Source: JAVBPT01 sp031549455 (GTDB lineage: Bacteria; Bacillota; Clostridia; Lachnospirales; JAKSVV01). From it: a stretch of DNA of 27,187 bases. This document shows, piece after piece, positions 13,667 through 21,994 of this stretch. How positions within the stretch are numbered: position 1 is the stretch's first letter; every line of letters starts with the position of its first letter. The notes under the pieces were generated by a model. The model was not told the origin of the DNA, made no database searches, and saw nothing but the letters and a program-made list of their open reading frames with translations. The stretch covers positions 1 through 27,187 of the forward strand of contig JAVBPT010000066.1 in NCBI GenBank assembly GCA_031549455.1, in the 5' to 3' direction. Both the position numbers and the translations under genes were made by a program.

Positions 13667-14971
13667 ATGAGAGTAGTAGATATTATCGCAAAGAAGCGAG
13701 ATGGGGTAGAACTGGCAAATGAGGAAATTGGATTTGTAGTAGAGGGATACACAAAAGGAGAAATACCGGATTATCAAATGGCGGCTCTTCTTATGGCAAT
13801 CTATTTAAACAAGATGTCTACGCAAGAAACTGTAGATCTTACGATGGCTATGGCGGCAAGCGGAGATCGTTTTGACCTGTCACAAATTTCTGGAATTAAG
13901 GTGGATAAACATAGTACCGGAGGGGTTGGGGATAAGACCACCATGATTATCGCGCCAATTGTGGCCTCGTTAGGCGTACCTGTTGCGAAGATGTCAGGCC
14001 GTGGGCTTGGTTTTACAGGTGGAACGGTGGATAAGTTAGAATCCTTTCCTGGGATTGACCTCAAGCCAAACATGGAGACTTTTATTTCGAATGTCAACCG
14101 GATAGGAGCTTCCGTCATCGCCCAGTCAGGAGAGATTGCTCCGGCGGATAAAAAAATTTATGCGCTCAGAGATGTAATTGGCACAGTAGGGAACATCTCT
14201 CTCATTGCAAGCAGCATTATGAGCAAAAAGATTGCTTCGGGTGCAGATAAAATTGTACTCGATGTAAAAGTGGGAAGTGGCGCCTTTATGCAAACATTAG
14301 AGGATGCGAGAGTGCTAGCAAAGGCAATGACAGACATCGGGAATCATTTGGGGATAAAGACCATCGCGCTTCTTACAAATATGGACGAACCCCTTGGAAA
14401 TGCAATTGGTAATATCCTAGAGGTGAAAGAATCGATAGAGGTTTTAAGCGGAGAAGGACCAGAGGATCTGATTGAAATGTGTGTGCTCCTAGCAAGTTAT
14501 ATGGTGATGCTTGGAAGAAATAGTGAGAGCTATGCTGAAATTGAAAAAGAGGTAAGAGCCCAAATACGAGATGGAATAGCTTTAAAGAAGTTAAAAGAGA
14601 TGATTGAGGCGCAAGGAGGAGATGCCTCCTTGGTGGACCATCCCGAGCATTTTAAGGTGGCCGGTCTAACCAGCGATGTTGTGGCAGAAAGAGAGGGCTA
14701 TATTGCAACGATGAAGACGAATGATATTGGAAAAGCAGCAATGCTCCTTGGAGCTGGGAGAGAGAAAAAAGAGGATGAGATTGACCCAACCGCGGGGATT
14801 GTGATGAGAAGAAAAATTGGGGATTTTGTAAAAGTGGGAGAGACGCTCGCCACCCTCCATACCAATAGGGAAGACAAGCGAAAAGAGGCAATGGATATCA
14901 TATTGGATTCGGTTGAGATAAGACAGGAGAAGGCAACGAAAAAGCCACTTGTATTGGATAAAATTCTGTAA
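13667..14971 (+). CDS. pdp: Pyrimidine-nucleoside phosphorylase
   Basis: Pdp cleaves uridine, thymidine and deoxyuridine with phosphate to free base and (deoxy)ribose-1-phosphate, the salvage and catabolic route. At 434 aa it is the normal family length. Residues 81-90 (KHSTGGVGDK) are the thymidine/pyrimidine phosphorylase phosphate-binding signature. They are followed by SGRGLGFTGGTVDKLESFPG and later DVKVGSGAFM. The C-terminal beta domain includes the AGIVMRRKIGDFVKVGETLATLHTN segment typical of the family. A GGGGG sequence lies shortly before the ATG. It stands alone between a terminator and the pyr promoter, and its last codons carry one arm of an inverted repeat that runs into that promoter. 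Confidence 0.96.
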   Translation: MRVVDIIAKKRDGVELANEEIGFVVEGYTKGEIPDYQMAALLMAIYLNKMSTQETVDLTMAMAASGDRFDLSQISGIKVDKHSTGGVGDKTTMIIAPIVASLGVPVAKMSGRGLGFTGGTVDKLESFPGIDLKPNMETFISNVNRIGASVIAQSGEIAPADKKIYALRDVIGTVGNISLIASSIMSKKIASGADKIVLDVKVGSGAFMQTLEDARVLAKAMTDIGNHLGIKTIALLTNMDEPLGNAIGNILEVKESIEVLSGEGPEDLIEMCVLLASYMVMLGRNSESYAEIEKEVRAQIRDGIALKKLKEMIEAQGGDASLVDHPEHFKVAGLTSDVVAEREGYIATMKTNDIGKAAMLLGAGREKKEDEIDPTAGIVMRRKIGDFVKVGETLATLHTNREDKRKEAMDIILDSVEIRQEKATKKPLVLDKIL

Positions 14972-14984
14972 TGCTTTTTCGTTG
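14934..14984. repeat. Perfect 12-bp inverted repeat, pdp end to pyr promoter
   Basis: CAACGAAAAAGC (14934-14945) is exactly mirrored by GCTTTTTCGTTG (14973-14984), with a 27-base centre. The left arm is in the last pdp codons; the right arm covers the first three bases of the pyr -35 box. In RNA it could form a pdp terminator-like hairpin, although the U run is inside the stem. Confidence 0.75.
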
Positions 14985-15009
14985 ACATCCTTCAAATAAA
15001 TGGTATAAT
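14982..15009 (+). promoter_or_regulatory. Strong promoter for the pyrimidine operon
   Basis: TTGACA (14982-14987), a 16-base spacer and TATAAT (15004-15009) with TGG directly before it as an extended -10. The leader to the start at 15048 is only about 30 bases, too short for a PyrR-type attenuator. Confidence 0.88.
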
Positions 15010-15047
15010 GGCCTCAGCATAAAAAATGTAGAAAAATGGAGGTAAAG

Positions 15048-15908
15048 ATGAAACTAATTTCCTACCTATTTGAAACAAATGCCATGAGGATATGTAAAGA
15101 GAATCATCCTTTTTGGTACACATCAGGAAAAATTGGCCCGTATTATATCAATACTCACTTTTTATATGGAAGTGAAGAAAGCGCCACCGATCTTTTAAAA
15201 TTTATTGATGAAGAAAGTAAAAACCAAATCAGCTTACCAAAAAAAATATTGGAGGCCACACTTAAAAATTATCAAATGAATCCGACTTACAAATCGGTAA
15301 TTGATGAAATTAAAGAGTATATTGCCAAAAATATTGATGTTTCTGAGATTGATTATATCTCAGGAGGTGAAAGACGTGATTGGTTTTTTTCATGTTTAGT
15401 AGCGCATTTATTACAAAAGCCACATCTTACGCTCTTTAAGGATTTAACGGCGGTTGTGAGTGATCCCGGCTTTCAGCAAACAGAAATGGCAAGCGACTTA
15501 AAAGGATCCAAGGTGTTACACATTGCGGATTTGATTACAGAAGCGTCGAGTTATGAACGTGCTTGGATTCCGGCCATCCAAAATATGGGTGGCAAGATGT
15601 GCTGGAGCACGGTGGTGGTAGATCGGATGCAGGGAGGAAGCACATTTTTAAACAAAAACAAAATTGCTTCTTACGCTCTAATTAAAGTAGACCATTCCCT
15701 ATTTGATTCTGCTCTAGAGATGAACATCATTAACAATAACCAGTATGAAATGCTTCTAGGATTTGCAACGGATCCGGACTTTACAATGAAAGCGTTTTTA
15801 AAAGACAATCCAGAGTTTTTGAAAAATGCATTAAATAGTGAGGACGTAAAAACTGTCGAAAGGGCTAGACTGTGTGTTGATAAAGACCTCTATGGCCTAG
15901 ATTTATAA
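15048..15908 (+). CDS. Orotate phosphoribosyltransferase-like protein (pyrE-like)
   Basis: This is the first gene of the pyrimidine operon, a 286-aa protein with OPRT features. FWYTSGKIGPYYINTHFLYG (residues 22-41) resembles the substrate-binding start of PyrE, and ISGGERRDWFFSCLVAHLL (104-122) matches the OPRT core. OPRT joins orotate to PRPP to give OMP. The PRPP loop, however, reads VLHIADLITEASS (156-168). The usual pair of acidic residues is reduced and the T-x-G-G/S glycine is missing, so activity is not certain. The length exceeds the roughly 210 aa of classic PyrE, with an inserted segment near 45-100. An ATG at 15036 overlaps the ribosome binding site; GGAGG is 5 bases before 15048, which is chosen. 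The operon position supports a PyrE role. Confidence 0.78.
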   Translation: MKLISYLFETNAMRICKENHPFWYTSGKIGPYYINTHFLYGSEESATDLLKFIDEESKNQISLPKKILEATLKNYQMNPTYKSVIDEIKEYIAKNIDVSEIDYISGGERRDWFFSCLVAHLLQKPHLTLFKDLTAVVSDPGFQQTEMASDLKGSKVLHIADLITEASSYERAWIPAIQNMGGKMCWSTVVVDRMQGGSTFLNKNKIASYALIKVDHSLFDSALEMNIINNNQYEMLLGFATDPDFTMKAFLKDNPEFLKNALNSEDVKTVERARLCVDKDLYGLDL

Positions 15909-15909
15909 G

Positions 15910-17181
15910 ATGAAGACGCTATTAAAACAGGGGCGCGTAATTGACTATGCCTCCCAGACAGATCAGATTCTGGATATTTTAATAGAAAATGAAGTGATTG
16001 CCCAGCTTGGGGAGAAGATAGAGGAAAATGCAGACCAAGTGATTGACTGCAAAGGTTTGCTTGTGATGCCAGGTTTGATTGACATGCATGTACACCTAAG
16101 GGACCCGGGACTAACGCATAAAGAGACGATTGAAACAGGTGTAAAGGCGGCGTCAAGTGGCGGTTTTACAACCATTGCTTGTATGCCAAATACCAAACCC
16201 ATTGTGGATCAAAAGGAAACCATTACTTATATTATCAGGGAATCAAATCGGGTAGGTCTTACCCATGTAGTTCCGATTGCAGCCATTACAAAGGGGGAGG
16301 AAGGCGTAGAGCTTGTAGATTTCAAAGCGCTTTTTGAAGAAGGGGCGGTGGCCTTTTCGGATGATGGCAAACCTGTAACCAATACAAAGTTAATGAAAGA
16401 GGCTATGAGAAGGGCATCGGAATTAAACACAAGGGCCATCTCTCATTGTGAAGATGTCTATGTTGGGGATGGGGCGATACGAGAAGGAGCCGTCTCTAGG
16501 AAGTTAAACTTACCGGGTGTATCGGATGAAGCGGAAGAAATCATGGTGGCGAGGGATATCATTTTGTCTGAAAATAATGAACTACCGGTTCATATTGCCC
16601 ACATCAGTACGAAATCGTCTGCTCGAATGATACGGGATGCAAAAGGACGAGGCGCAAGAGTGACCTGTGAAACCTGCCCACACTATTTTTGTTTTACAGA
16701 AGAAGAGGTTTTGGTGTCGGGATCCAATGCCAAGATGAATCCACCTCTTAGAACTGAGCGTGATCGACAAGCAATCATAGAAGCAATCTGCGATGGAACG
16801 GTGGATGTCATTGTAACAGATCATGCACCTCATACTGAAGAGGAAAAAGCGGGAGAAATGGCCACGGCGCCAAATGGAATCATTGGCCTTGAAACCGCTG
16901 TTTCTTCAGTGATTACAAACTTGATTGATACTAAAAAGATAGACTATTTAAAAATGGTGGAGCTAATGAGTTATAACCCAGCTAAGCTTTTGGGACTTGA
17001 GCGGGGGACGATCTGTAAGGGAGGCATAGCGGATATAAGCATTATCGACCCGGACGAGGAGTACATCTATCTAAAAGAGGAAATTGTATCAAAGAGTAAG
17101 AATTCTCCTTTTATCGGAAAAAAATTAAGGGGGAGAGTAAGATACACCATTGTTTCAGGCAAGATCGTCTATAAAAGATAG
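15910..17181 (+). CDS. pyrC: Dihydroorotase
   Basis: The enzyme cyclises carbamoyl aspartate to dihydroorotate, the third step of UMP synthesis. At 423 aa it is a class I (Gram-positive type) dihydroorotase of the amidohydrolase fold. DMHVHLRDPG gives zinc ligands His60 and His62. MPNTKP, SHCED, HIAHIST and TDHAPHTEEEK supply further metal and substrate residues. The C-terminal GGIADISIIDPDEEY is the usual returning beta sandwich. The ATG is one base after the upstream stop, with no strong Shine-Dalgarno, so it is probably translated by coupling. Confidence 0.97.
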   Translation: MKTLLKQGRVIDYASQTDQILDILIENEVIAQLGEKIEENADQVIDCKGLLVMPGLIDMHVHLRDPGLTHKETIETGVKAASSGGFTTIACMPNTKPIVDQKETITYIIRESNRVGLTHVVPIAAITKGEEGVELVDFKALFEEGAVAFSDDGKPVTNTKLMKEAMRRASELNTRAISHCEDVYVGDGAIREGAVSRKLNLPGVSDEAEEIMVARDIILSENNELPVHIAHISTKSSARMIRDAKGRGARVTCETCPHYFCFTEEEVLVSGSNAKMNPPLRTERDRQAIIEAICDGTVDVIVTDHAPHTEEEKAGEMATAPNGIIGLETAVSSVITNLIDTKKIDYLKMVELMSYNPAKLLGLERGTICKGGIADISIIDPDEEYIYLKEEIVSKSKNSPFIGKKLRGRVRYTIVSGKIVYKR

Positions 17182-17194
17182 AAAGGAAAATAAA

Positions 17195-18115
17195 ATGAGA
17201 GCGATTGATCGATTAATTCATGCGATACAAGAGAAAAAAAATCCAACTGTAATGGGGCTTGATCCACAAGAAAAAGTCATTCCAGAATATGTACGATCCA
17301 AATATCCAAAGACGTTAGAAGGAATGAGCAAAGCAATTTTAGAGTTTAATCAGGCGCTAATAGATGCAACGCATGATCTGATTCCAGCAGTTAAGCCCAA
17401 CATTGCCTTTTATGAAATGTTTGGGTTAAAAGGGATCGAGGCTTTTGAAAAAACCTGTTCTTATGCGAAGCAAAAAGGGCTTATCGTGATTGCGGATGGC
17501 AAAAGGGGAGACATCGGTTCGACAGCAGAAGCCTATTCAAGCGCATTTTTGGGAAGAACAAAAATAGGTGGGGAGGAGATAGCAGTGTTTGATGTGGACT
17601 TTCTGACGGTTAACCCCTATCTAGGAACGGACGGGGTGAACCCGTTTGTGGAAGACTGTTTAAAGTATGACAAGGGAATTTTTGTTTTAGACAAGACCTC
17701 AAATCCCTCTGCAGCGGAGCTTCAAAATCTGGAGATGACAGACGGCAAAAAATTATATGACCAGGTTGCGGGGCTTATTAATAGTTGGGGGAAAGACCTA
17801 ATAGGGGACTATGGATATAGTTCTGTGGCAGCAGTGGTAGGAGCAACCAACCCTGAAGAATTGATGAGTATTCGAAAGACCATGCCTGAGATTTTCTTTT
17901 TGATTCCAGGATATGGCGCTCAAGGAGGCAAGGCGGAAGACATTGCCAGATCATTTGATGAACGAGGGCTTGGTGGAATTGTGAACGCCTCAAGAAGTAT
18001 TATGACGGCTTATACCAAAACGGATCAGTTTGCTGTAGAGGACTACGCACAAGCGGCAAGGTGCGAAGTGATCCGGATGAGGGATGATCTTACAGGGCAT
18101 ATCAAAATGGGCTAG
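17195..18115 (+). CDS. pyrF: Orotidine 5'-phosphate decarboxylase
   Basis: PyrF decarboxylates OMP to UMP, the last step of the pathway. At 306 aa it is of the longer type 2 family rather than the 230-240 aa Bacillus form. VMGLDPQ near the start, AVKPNIAFYEMFG (65-77) and ADGKRGDIGSTA (100-111), with the catalytic Lys-Asp pair, are diagnostic. A phosphate-binding PGYGAQGGKAEDI and VNASRSIM lie near the C-terminus. The frame is open further upstream into pyrC, but AAAGGA 7 bases before 17195 marks the true start. Confidence 0.95.
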   Translation: MRAIDRLIHAIQEKKNPTVMGLDPQEKVIPEYVRSKYPKTLEGMSKAILEFNQALIDATHDLIPAVKPNIAFYEMFGLKGIEAFEKTCSYAKQKGLIVIADGKRGDIGSTAEAYSSAFLGRTKIGGEEIAVFDVDFLTVNPYLGTDGVNPFVEDCLKYDKGIFVLDKTSNPSAAELQNLEMTDGKKLYDQVAGLINSWGKDLIGDYGYSSVAAVVGATNPEELMSIRKTMPEIFFLIPGYGAQGGKAEDIARSFDERGLGGIVNASRSIMTAYTKTDQFAVEDYAQAARCEVIRMRDDLTGHIKMG

Positions 18116-18138
18116 TAATTTAGAGGAGGTGAAAAGAG

Positions 18139-18921
18139 ATGTCTTATCATTTGAATGTGGAGCTGATCAAAAAAGAAAAATTAAAAGAGGATATCTATCG
18201 TTATACGGTTAGGTCAAGGGAGATTGCAAATAGTGCTTTGCCAGGTCAATTTCTCGAAATTCAGTGTTCGGATGCGGGAGAGTTTCTTCTTAGAAGACCG
18301 ATTAGCATTGCAGATATTGACAAAGAAAAAGGAACCGTTAACTTTATCTTTCAAGTAAAAGGAAAAGGGACGGCTTCGTTGACTAAAAAGGAAGTGGGGA
18401 ATCAAATTGATTTACTGGGACCATTAGGGAATGGCACATTTAGGATCGCACTTTATAAAAATGTGGCTATCTTAGGTGGTGGAATTGGCGTATTTCCGCT
18501 GCTTGAACTTTCGAAAAGGCTATATCCTACCTCCAGTGTATATACTTATCTCGGTTTTCGAAATCAAGAAAGCGTGGCGTGCGAGACGGATTTCCAGAAA
18601 ATCTCTCATCAGCTTTTGATTGCAACCGATGATGGAAGTTATGGTAAGATGGGTTTTGCGATTGAATATTTGAAAAAGGATGCATCGACCATTCCATTTG
18701 ATGCGATCTTTGCCTGCGGACCTCTTCCAATGTTAAAGAGCATTAAAACTTTTGCGGAGGAACACAAAATCCCTTGTCAAATTTCTTTAGAGGAAAAAAT
18801 GGCTTGCGGTATTGGAGCCTGTCTTGGGTGCGCAGTTTATATGCCAAAGGAGGAAAAATCAACTTACGGTCATGTTTGTAAAAACGGCCCTGTTTTTTTC
18901 TCAGAGGAGGTGAACATATGA
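18139..18921 (+). CDS. pyrK: Dihydroorotate dehydrogenase electron transfer subunit
   Basis: PyrK carries FAD and a 2Fe-2S cluster and passes electrons from dihydroorotate (through PyrD) to NAD+. The protein is 260 aa. LRRPISIADID (near 50) is the flavin-binding RxxS/P motif, GPLGNGTF and ILGGGIGVFPLLEL form the NAD-binding part, and FACGPLPMLKSI is the ferredoxin-reductase family signature. Cys223, 228, 231 and 247 (CGIGACLGC, then HVC) are the 2Fe-2S ligands. An AGAGGAGGTG Shine-Dalgarno precedes the ATG, the strongest in the operon. The stop overlaps the pyrD start by 4 bases. Confidence 0.96.
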   Translation: MSYHLNVELIKKEKLKEDIYRYTVRSREIANSALPGQFLEIQCSDAGEFLLRRPISIADIDKEKGTVNFIFQVKGKGTASLTKKEVGNQIDLLGPLGNGTFRIALYKNVAILGGGIGVFPLLELSKRLYPTSSVYTYLGFRNQESVACETDFQKISHQLLIATDDGSYGKMGFAIEYLKKDASTIPFDAIFACGPLPMLKSIKTFAEEHKIPCQISLEEKMACGIGACLGCAVYMPKEEKSTYGHVCKNGPVFFSEEVNI

Positions 18922-19817
18922 TTGATTTCGCAGGAATCAAAATGAAAAATCCGGTTACGGTGGCCTCTGGAACATTTGGGTATGGAAGAGAATTTAGTCA
19001 GTATATTGACCTAAATAAGCTAGGTGGAATCATCACAAAGGGGACAGGCCTGAAGATGAAAGATGGAAACAAACCACCAAGGATTTGTGAGGTGACAGGT
19101 GGACTTTTAAATAGTATTGGCTTGCAAAACAATGGAATTGACTATTTCATTGAGAGAGACCTGCCATTTCTTCGCAATTTTGATACAGCGCTTATTGTGA
19201 ATGCGATTGGAGGTACGGTCGAGGAATACGTGGAACTTGGTAAAATACTGGATCAGATTGATATCGATGGTGTGGAACTAAATTTATCGTGTCCAAATGT
19301 AAAGGCGGGATGTTTGGCCTTTGGAACCACTTATGAGGGTGTCTTTGAGGTCACAAAAGCGGTAAGGAAGGTTTTGAACAAACCATTAATTGTGAAGCTT
19401 ACACCCAATGTAACAGACATTACGCTGACCGCTAAAGCTGCAAAAGATGCTGGAGCAGATGCGATTTCTCTTGTTAATACCTTTCTTGCGATGTCGATTG
19501 ATATCCATACAAGAAGACCTAGATTGGGCAACAATATGGGCGGATTAAGCGGTCCTTCTATAAAACCCATCGCAGTTCGGATGGTTTACCAGATTGCGCA
19601 AGCGGTCGACATCCCCATTTTGGGGATGGGCGGCATTACGAGCTGGGAAGATGCCATTGAATTTATACTTGCAGGGGCAAGCGCGATCTCGGTCGGAACA
19701 GCAAACTTCTTGTTACCAGAAAAGAGTATTCAAGTGATAGAAGGCATTGAGAAATATATGGAACAGCACAATTATTCTTCCATCACAGATTTTATTGGAA
19801 AGGTTGAAATGAATTAG
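18918..19817 (+). CDS. pyrD: Dihydroorotate dehydrogenase, class 1B catalytic subunit
   Basis: PyrD oxidises dihydroorotate to orotate with FMN, working as a heterotetramer with PyrK. The protein is 299 aa. NPVTVASGTFGYG (11-23), TGGLLNSIGLQNNG (60-73), and LNLSCPNVKAGCLAFGT (121-137), with Cys125 as the expected catalytic base of class 1, are seen. NTFLAMSIDI, GGLSGPSIKPIA and GMGGI line the FMN site. The ATGA overlap with pyrK, and the AGGAGGTG inside the pyrK end, give tight co-translation of the two subunits. Confidence 0.96.
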   Translation: MIDFAGIKMKNPVTVASGTFGYGREFSQYIDLNKLGGIITKGTGLKMKDGNKPPRICEVTGGLLNSIGLQNNGIDYFIERDLPFLRNFDTALIVNAIGGTVEEYVELGKILDQIDIDGVELNLSCPNVKAGCLAFGTTYEGVFEVTKAVRKVLNKPLIVKLTPNVTDITLTAKAAKDAGADAISLVNTFLAMSIDIHTRRPRLGNNMGGLSGPSIKPIAVRMVYQIAQAVDIPILGMGGITSWEDAIEFILAGASAISVGTANFLLPEKSIQVIEGIEKYMEQHNYSSITDFIGKVEMN

Positions 19818-19827
19818 GTAAAAAAAT

Positions 19828-20721
19828 ATGAGACATTTAATTTCTGCAAATGAGTTATCTCAAGAAATATTAACGGAGCTTTTTAAACGAGCAGACGAGA
19901 TACGTGAAAACGGCAAACAGTATGCAGACAGGCTAAAAGGAAAAATTATTGCCACATTGTTTTTCGAGCCCAGTACAAGAACAAGATTGTCTTTTGACTC
20001 AGCTGTTATGAGACTGGGCGGAGATGTCTTAAGCACGGAAAATGCGAATGGAAATTCTTCCGCCACGAAAGGTGAAAGTTTATTGGACACCATTCGGATT
20101 GTGGAAAATTATGCAGATGCGATCATCATAAGACATCCTGACAACCATTCTTCGAGTGAGGCGGCGCGAATTTCAACTGTTCCCATTATCAATGCGGGGA
20201 GCGGAAACAAAGAACATCCGACACAATCGCTTTTGGATGTCTATACAATTTACAAACGTTTTGGAAAAATCGATGGTCTAAAGATTGCGCTTTTTGGAGA
20301 TCTAAAGTTTGGACGAACGGCCCATTCTTTGATGGAACTTTTGAATCAGTATCAAAATGTGGAGGTGTACTGTCTAGCGGCGGGCGATTTGAAGCTACCA
20401 GAAGAAGAATATAATTCGCACGTCTTGCCAAATATTACATTCCACGAATGCACGACGATTTCGGAAGTGCCAAAAGAGATCAATGTTATTTATCAGACTA
20501 GGATCCAAAAAGAGAGAAATGACGGGATAGCATGCGAGCCGATTCGCATAGATAAGAAGATATTAGATCAATTTTCCAACGAGGTCATTCTTCTTCACCC
20601 ATTACCCAGAAATGATGAAATTTCTCCGGAGTTAGATGATGATAAACGTGCCATGTATTTTGAACAAGCTAAAAATGGTCTGTATGTTCGAATGGCGCTT
20701 TTAACAAAAATATTTGAATAA
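19828..20721 (+). CDS. pyrB: Aspartate carbamoyltransferase, catalytic chain
   Basis: PyrB joins carbamoyl phosphate to aspartate, the committed step. At 297 aa it has FFEPSTRTRLSF (residues 45-56) for carbamoyl phosphate, GNKEHPTQSLLD in the middle, GDLKFGRTAHSL, and HPLPRNDEISPE near the C-terminus. No pyrI regulatory chain follows, so the enzyme may be unregulated by nucleotides or have its partner elsewhere. The Shine-Dalgarno is weak (GGTAAAAAAAT). It is the last pyr gene; no clear terminator is visible in the 48 bases before the next ATG. Confidence 0.96.
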   Translation: MRHLISANELSQEILTELFKRADEIRENGKQYADRLKGKIIATLFFEPSTRTRLSFDSAVMRLGGDVLSTENANGNSSATKGESLLDTIRIVENYADAIIIRHPDNHSSSEAARISTVPIINAGSGNKEHPTQSLLDVYTIYKRFGKIDGLKIALFGDLKFGRTAHSLMELLNQYQNVEVYCLAAGDLKLPEEEYNSHVLPNITFHECTTISEVPKEINVIYQTRIQKERNDGIACEPIRIDKKILDQFSNEVILLHPLPRNDEISPELDDDKRAMYFEQAKNGLYVRMALLTKIFE

Positions 20722-20741
20722 ATTTTTAATATGACGATAAT
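20714..20741 (+). promoter_or_regulatory. Weak candidate promoter for the DUF975 gene
   Basis: TTGAAT (20714-20719, in the last pyrB codons), a 16-base spacer and GATAAT (20736-20741). Readthrough from the pyr operon is equally possible. Confidence 0.35.
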
Positions 20742-20769
20742 AGAATGATAATAAATAAAGGAGGTTTTT

Positions 20770-21849
20770 ATGTATAAAGAAGCCAAAATGAAAGCCAAGG
20801 AAGTACTAAAAGGAAATTGGTGGAGAGTGATTGGAGCAATGCTTGCCTACCTTGTTCTCATTTTTCTTGTCTACTCAATTCCATTCTCAATGTCTTATCA
20901 CCGTCAAATGATAACGGAGGGCGGAGGAAGTGTAAGCACCGGATACAGATTGTTGGAAGGACTGTTTAACCTGATCTACATTTTAATTGCCACACCACTT
21001 GGTTACGGGTTCGTGCGTTATACAATGAATTTATACAGGAAGGAAGAGGCAAAACTAGGGGTGCTGTTCTATGGATTTAAAAAGTTCTGGAATCTTATTC
21101 TAATCACAATCCGTTACATTCTTAAATTTTGGATTCCGATCTGCATCTTTTTGCTAACCGGCATATTTGGTGCGGTGGCTTTTGTAACAAACGTTGCAAC
21201 AGAGAGGGTTACAGAAGAAATGTTGGCAAGAACACCAATTTTGGCAAGTACATGGATCATTATAATTTGCATCTTGGTTGCACTTGCGTATCTACTTTAT
21301 ATTTCACTCAGTTACTACTTTGTATTCTATCTTTATGCAGACGGACATGAGAAGCAAACTAACTGGAAGGAGTATGGGGAATTATTGGATGAAACAAAAA
21401 GGATCTGTAAGAACTATTTGGACAAAATATTCTTTTTCCCGCTTGCTTATCTATGGTGGTTTGTGGACATTTTTGTTGTTTTGCTCATAGGGGGCATCGC
21501 GATGGGAGCAGCGGCAGTGGCAATGCCGGGCATGCTTGCACCTAATATTATTGGTATGGGGATACTGATGACGATTTATCTAATAGGGGTGATGTTCTTA
21601 TCCATCTACATGGCTTTTGGTTATATTGCCCTATATGACATCTTAAAAGAAAAGAGCGTCGAAGATAAGAAAAGACCGATGGGTGGATTTCACTGGGTGT
21701 TGCTTACCTGCGTCATTGTTGGAGTCATTTCAATGTCCGGGATCTTTGTACTTAATTACCTTGTTCCATTAGAGGGAGAGGAAGGAAATGCAATCAGGAT
21801 TTTTGAGCAGCTTTCAGAGCAATATGGAGATTTTGAAAATCAAGAGTAG
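20770..21849 (+). CDS. DUF975 family membrane protein
   Basis: This is a 359-aa polytopic membrane protein. The opening MKAKEVLKGNWWRVIGAMLA is typical of DUF975 proteins, a Firmicutes family of unknown role. About six to seven helices are visible, near residues 20-40, 65-90, 110-140, 155-185, 220-265 and 300-335. The segment PLGYGFVRYTMNLYRKEEAKLGVLFYGFKKFW between the early helices is also characteristic. GGAGG lies 6 bases before the ATG and a terminator follows. It lies between pyrimidine and fatty acid genes with no evident functional link to either. Confidence 0.82.
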   Translation: MYKEAKMKAKEVLKGNWWRVIGAMLAYLVLIFLVYSIPFSMSYHRQMITEGGGSVSTGYRLLEGLFNLIYILIATPLGYGFVRYTMNLYRKEEAKLGVLFYGFKKFWNLILITIRYILKFWIPICIFLLTGIFGAVAFVTNVATERVTEEMLARTPILASTWIIIICILVALAYLLYISLSYYFVFYLYADGHEKQTNWKEYGELLDETKRICKNYLDKIFFFPLAYLWWFVDIFVVLLIGGIAMGAAAVAMPGMLAPNIIGMGILMTIYLIGVMFLSIYMAFGYIALYDILKEKSVEDKKRPMGGFHWVLLTCVIVGVISMSGIFVLNYLVPLEGEEGNAIRIFEQLSEQYGDFENQE

Positions 21850-21858
21850 GAAAAATGG

Positions 21859-21891
21859 AAGAACTTTGGATTTATCTGAGGTTCTTTTTTT
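21859..21891 (+). terminator. Rho-independent terminator
   Basis: AAGAAC (21859-21864) pairs with GTTCTT (21881-21886), with partial inner pairing GGAT/ATCT, followed by a T run to 21891. It ends the DUF975 transcript before the fab promoter. Confidence 0.75.
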
Positions 21892-21904
21892 ATGAAAAAA
21901 TAAG

Positions 21905-21925
21905 ATACTTTTATAATCAAAGTAT
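21905..21925. promoter_or_regulatory. Candidate FabT operator 1
   Basis: ATACTTT-7-AAAGTAT, a 21-bp palindrome ending one base before the -35 box of the fab promoter. It shares TCAAAGTAT with operator 2 and resembles the streptococcal FabT box (TTTGATTATCAAA core). Confidence 0.5.
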
Positions 21926-21926
21926 A

Positions 21927-21955
21927 TTGACAAACAAGAAACAATAATATATAGT
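21927..21955 (+). promoter_or_regulatory. Promoter of the fab operon
   Basis: TTGACA (21927-21932), a 17-base spacer and TATAGT (21950-21955). It lies between two palindromes, 39 bases before the fabT ATG. Confidence 0.8.
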
Positions 21956-21960
21956 AAAAC

Positions 21961-21979
21961 TAGTTTGAGGCTCAAAGTA
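21961..21979. promoter_or_regulatory. Candidate FabT operator 2
   Basis: TTTGAG-G-CTCAAA (21964-21976) is a perfect short palindrome with further matching outer bases, placed at the expected transcription start. Its form fits the FabT box, so binding here would block initiation. Confidence 0.65.
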
Positions 21980-21994
21980 TTATAGGGAGGAGAA

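Noticed and set aside
15015..15047. PyrR attenuator or riboswitch before the pyr operon
   Set aside because: The leader is only about 30 bases with no room for an antiterminator/terminator pair.
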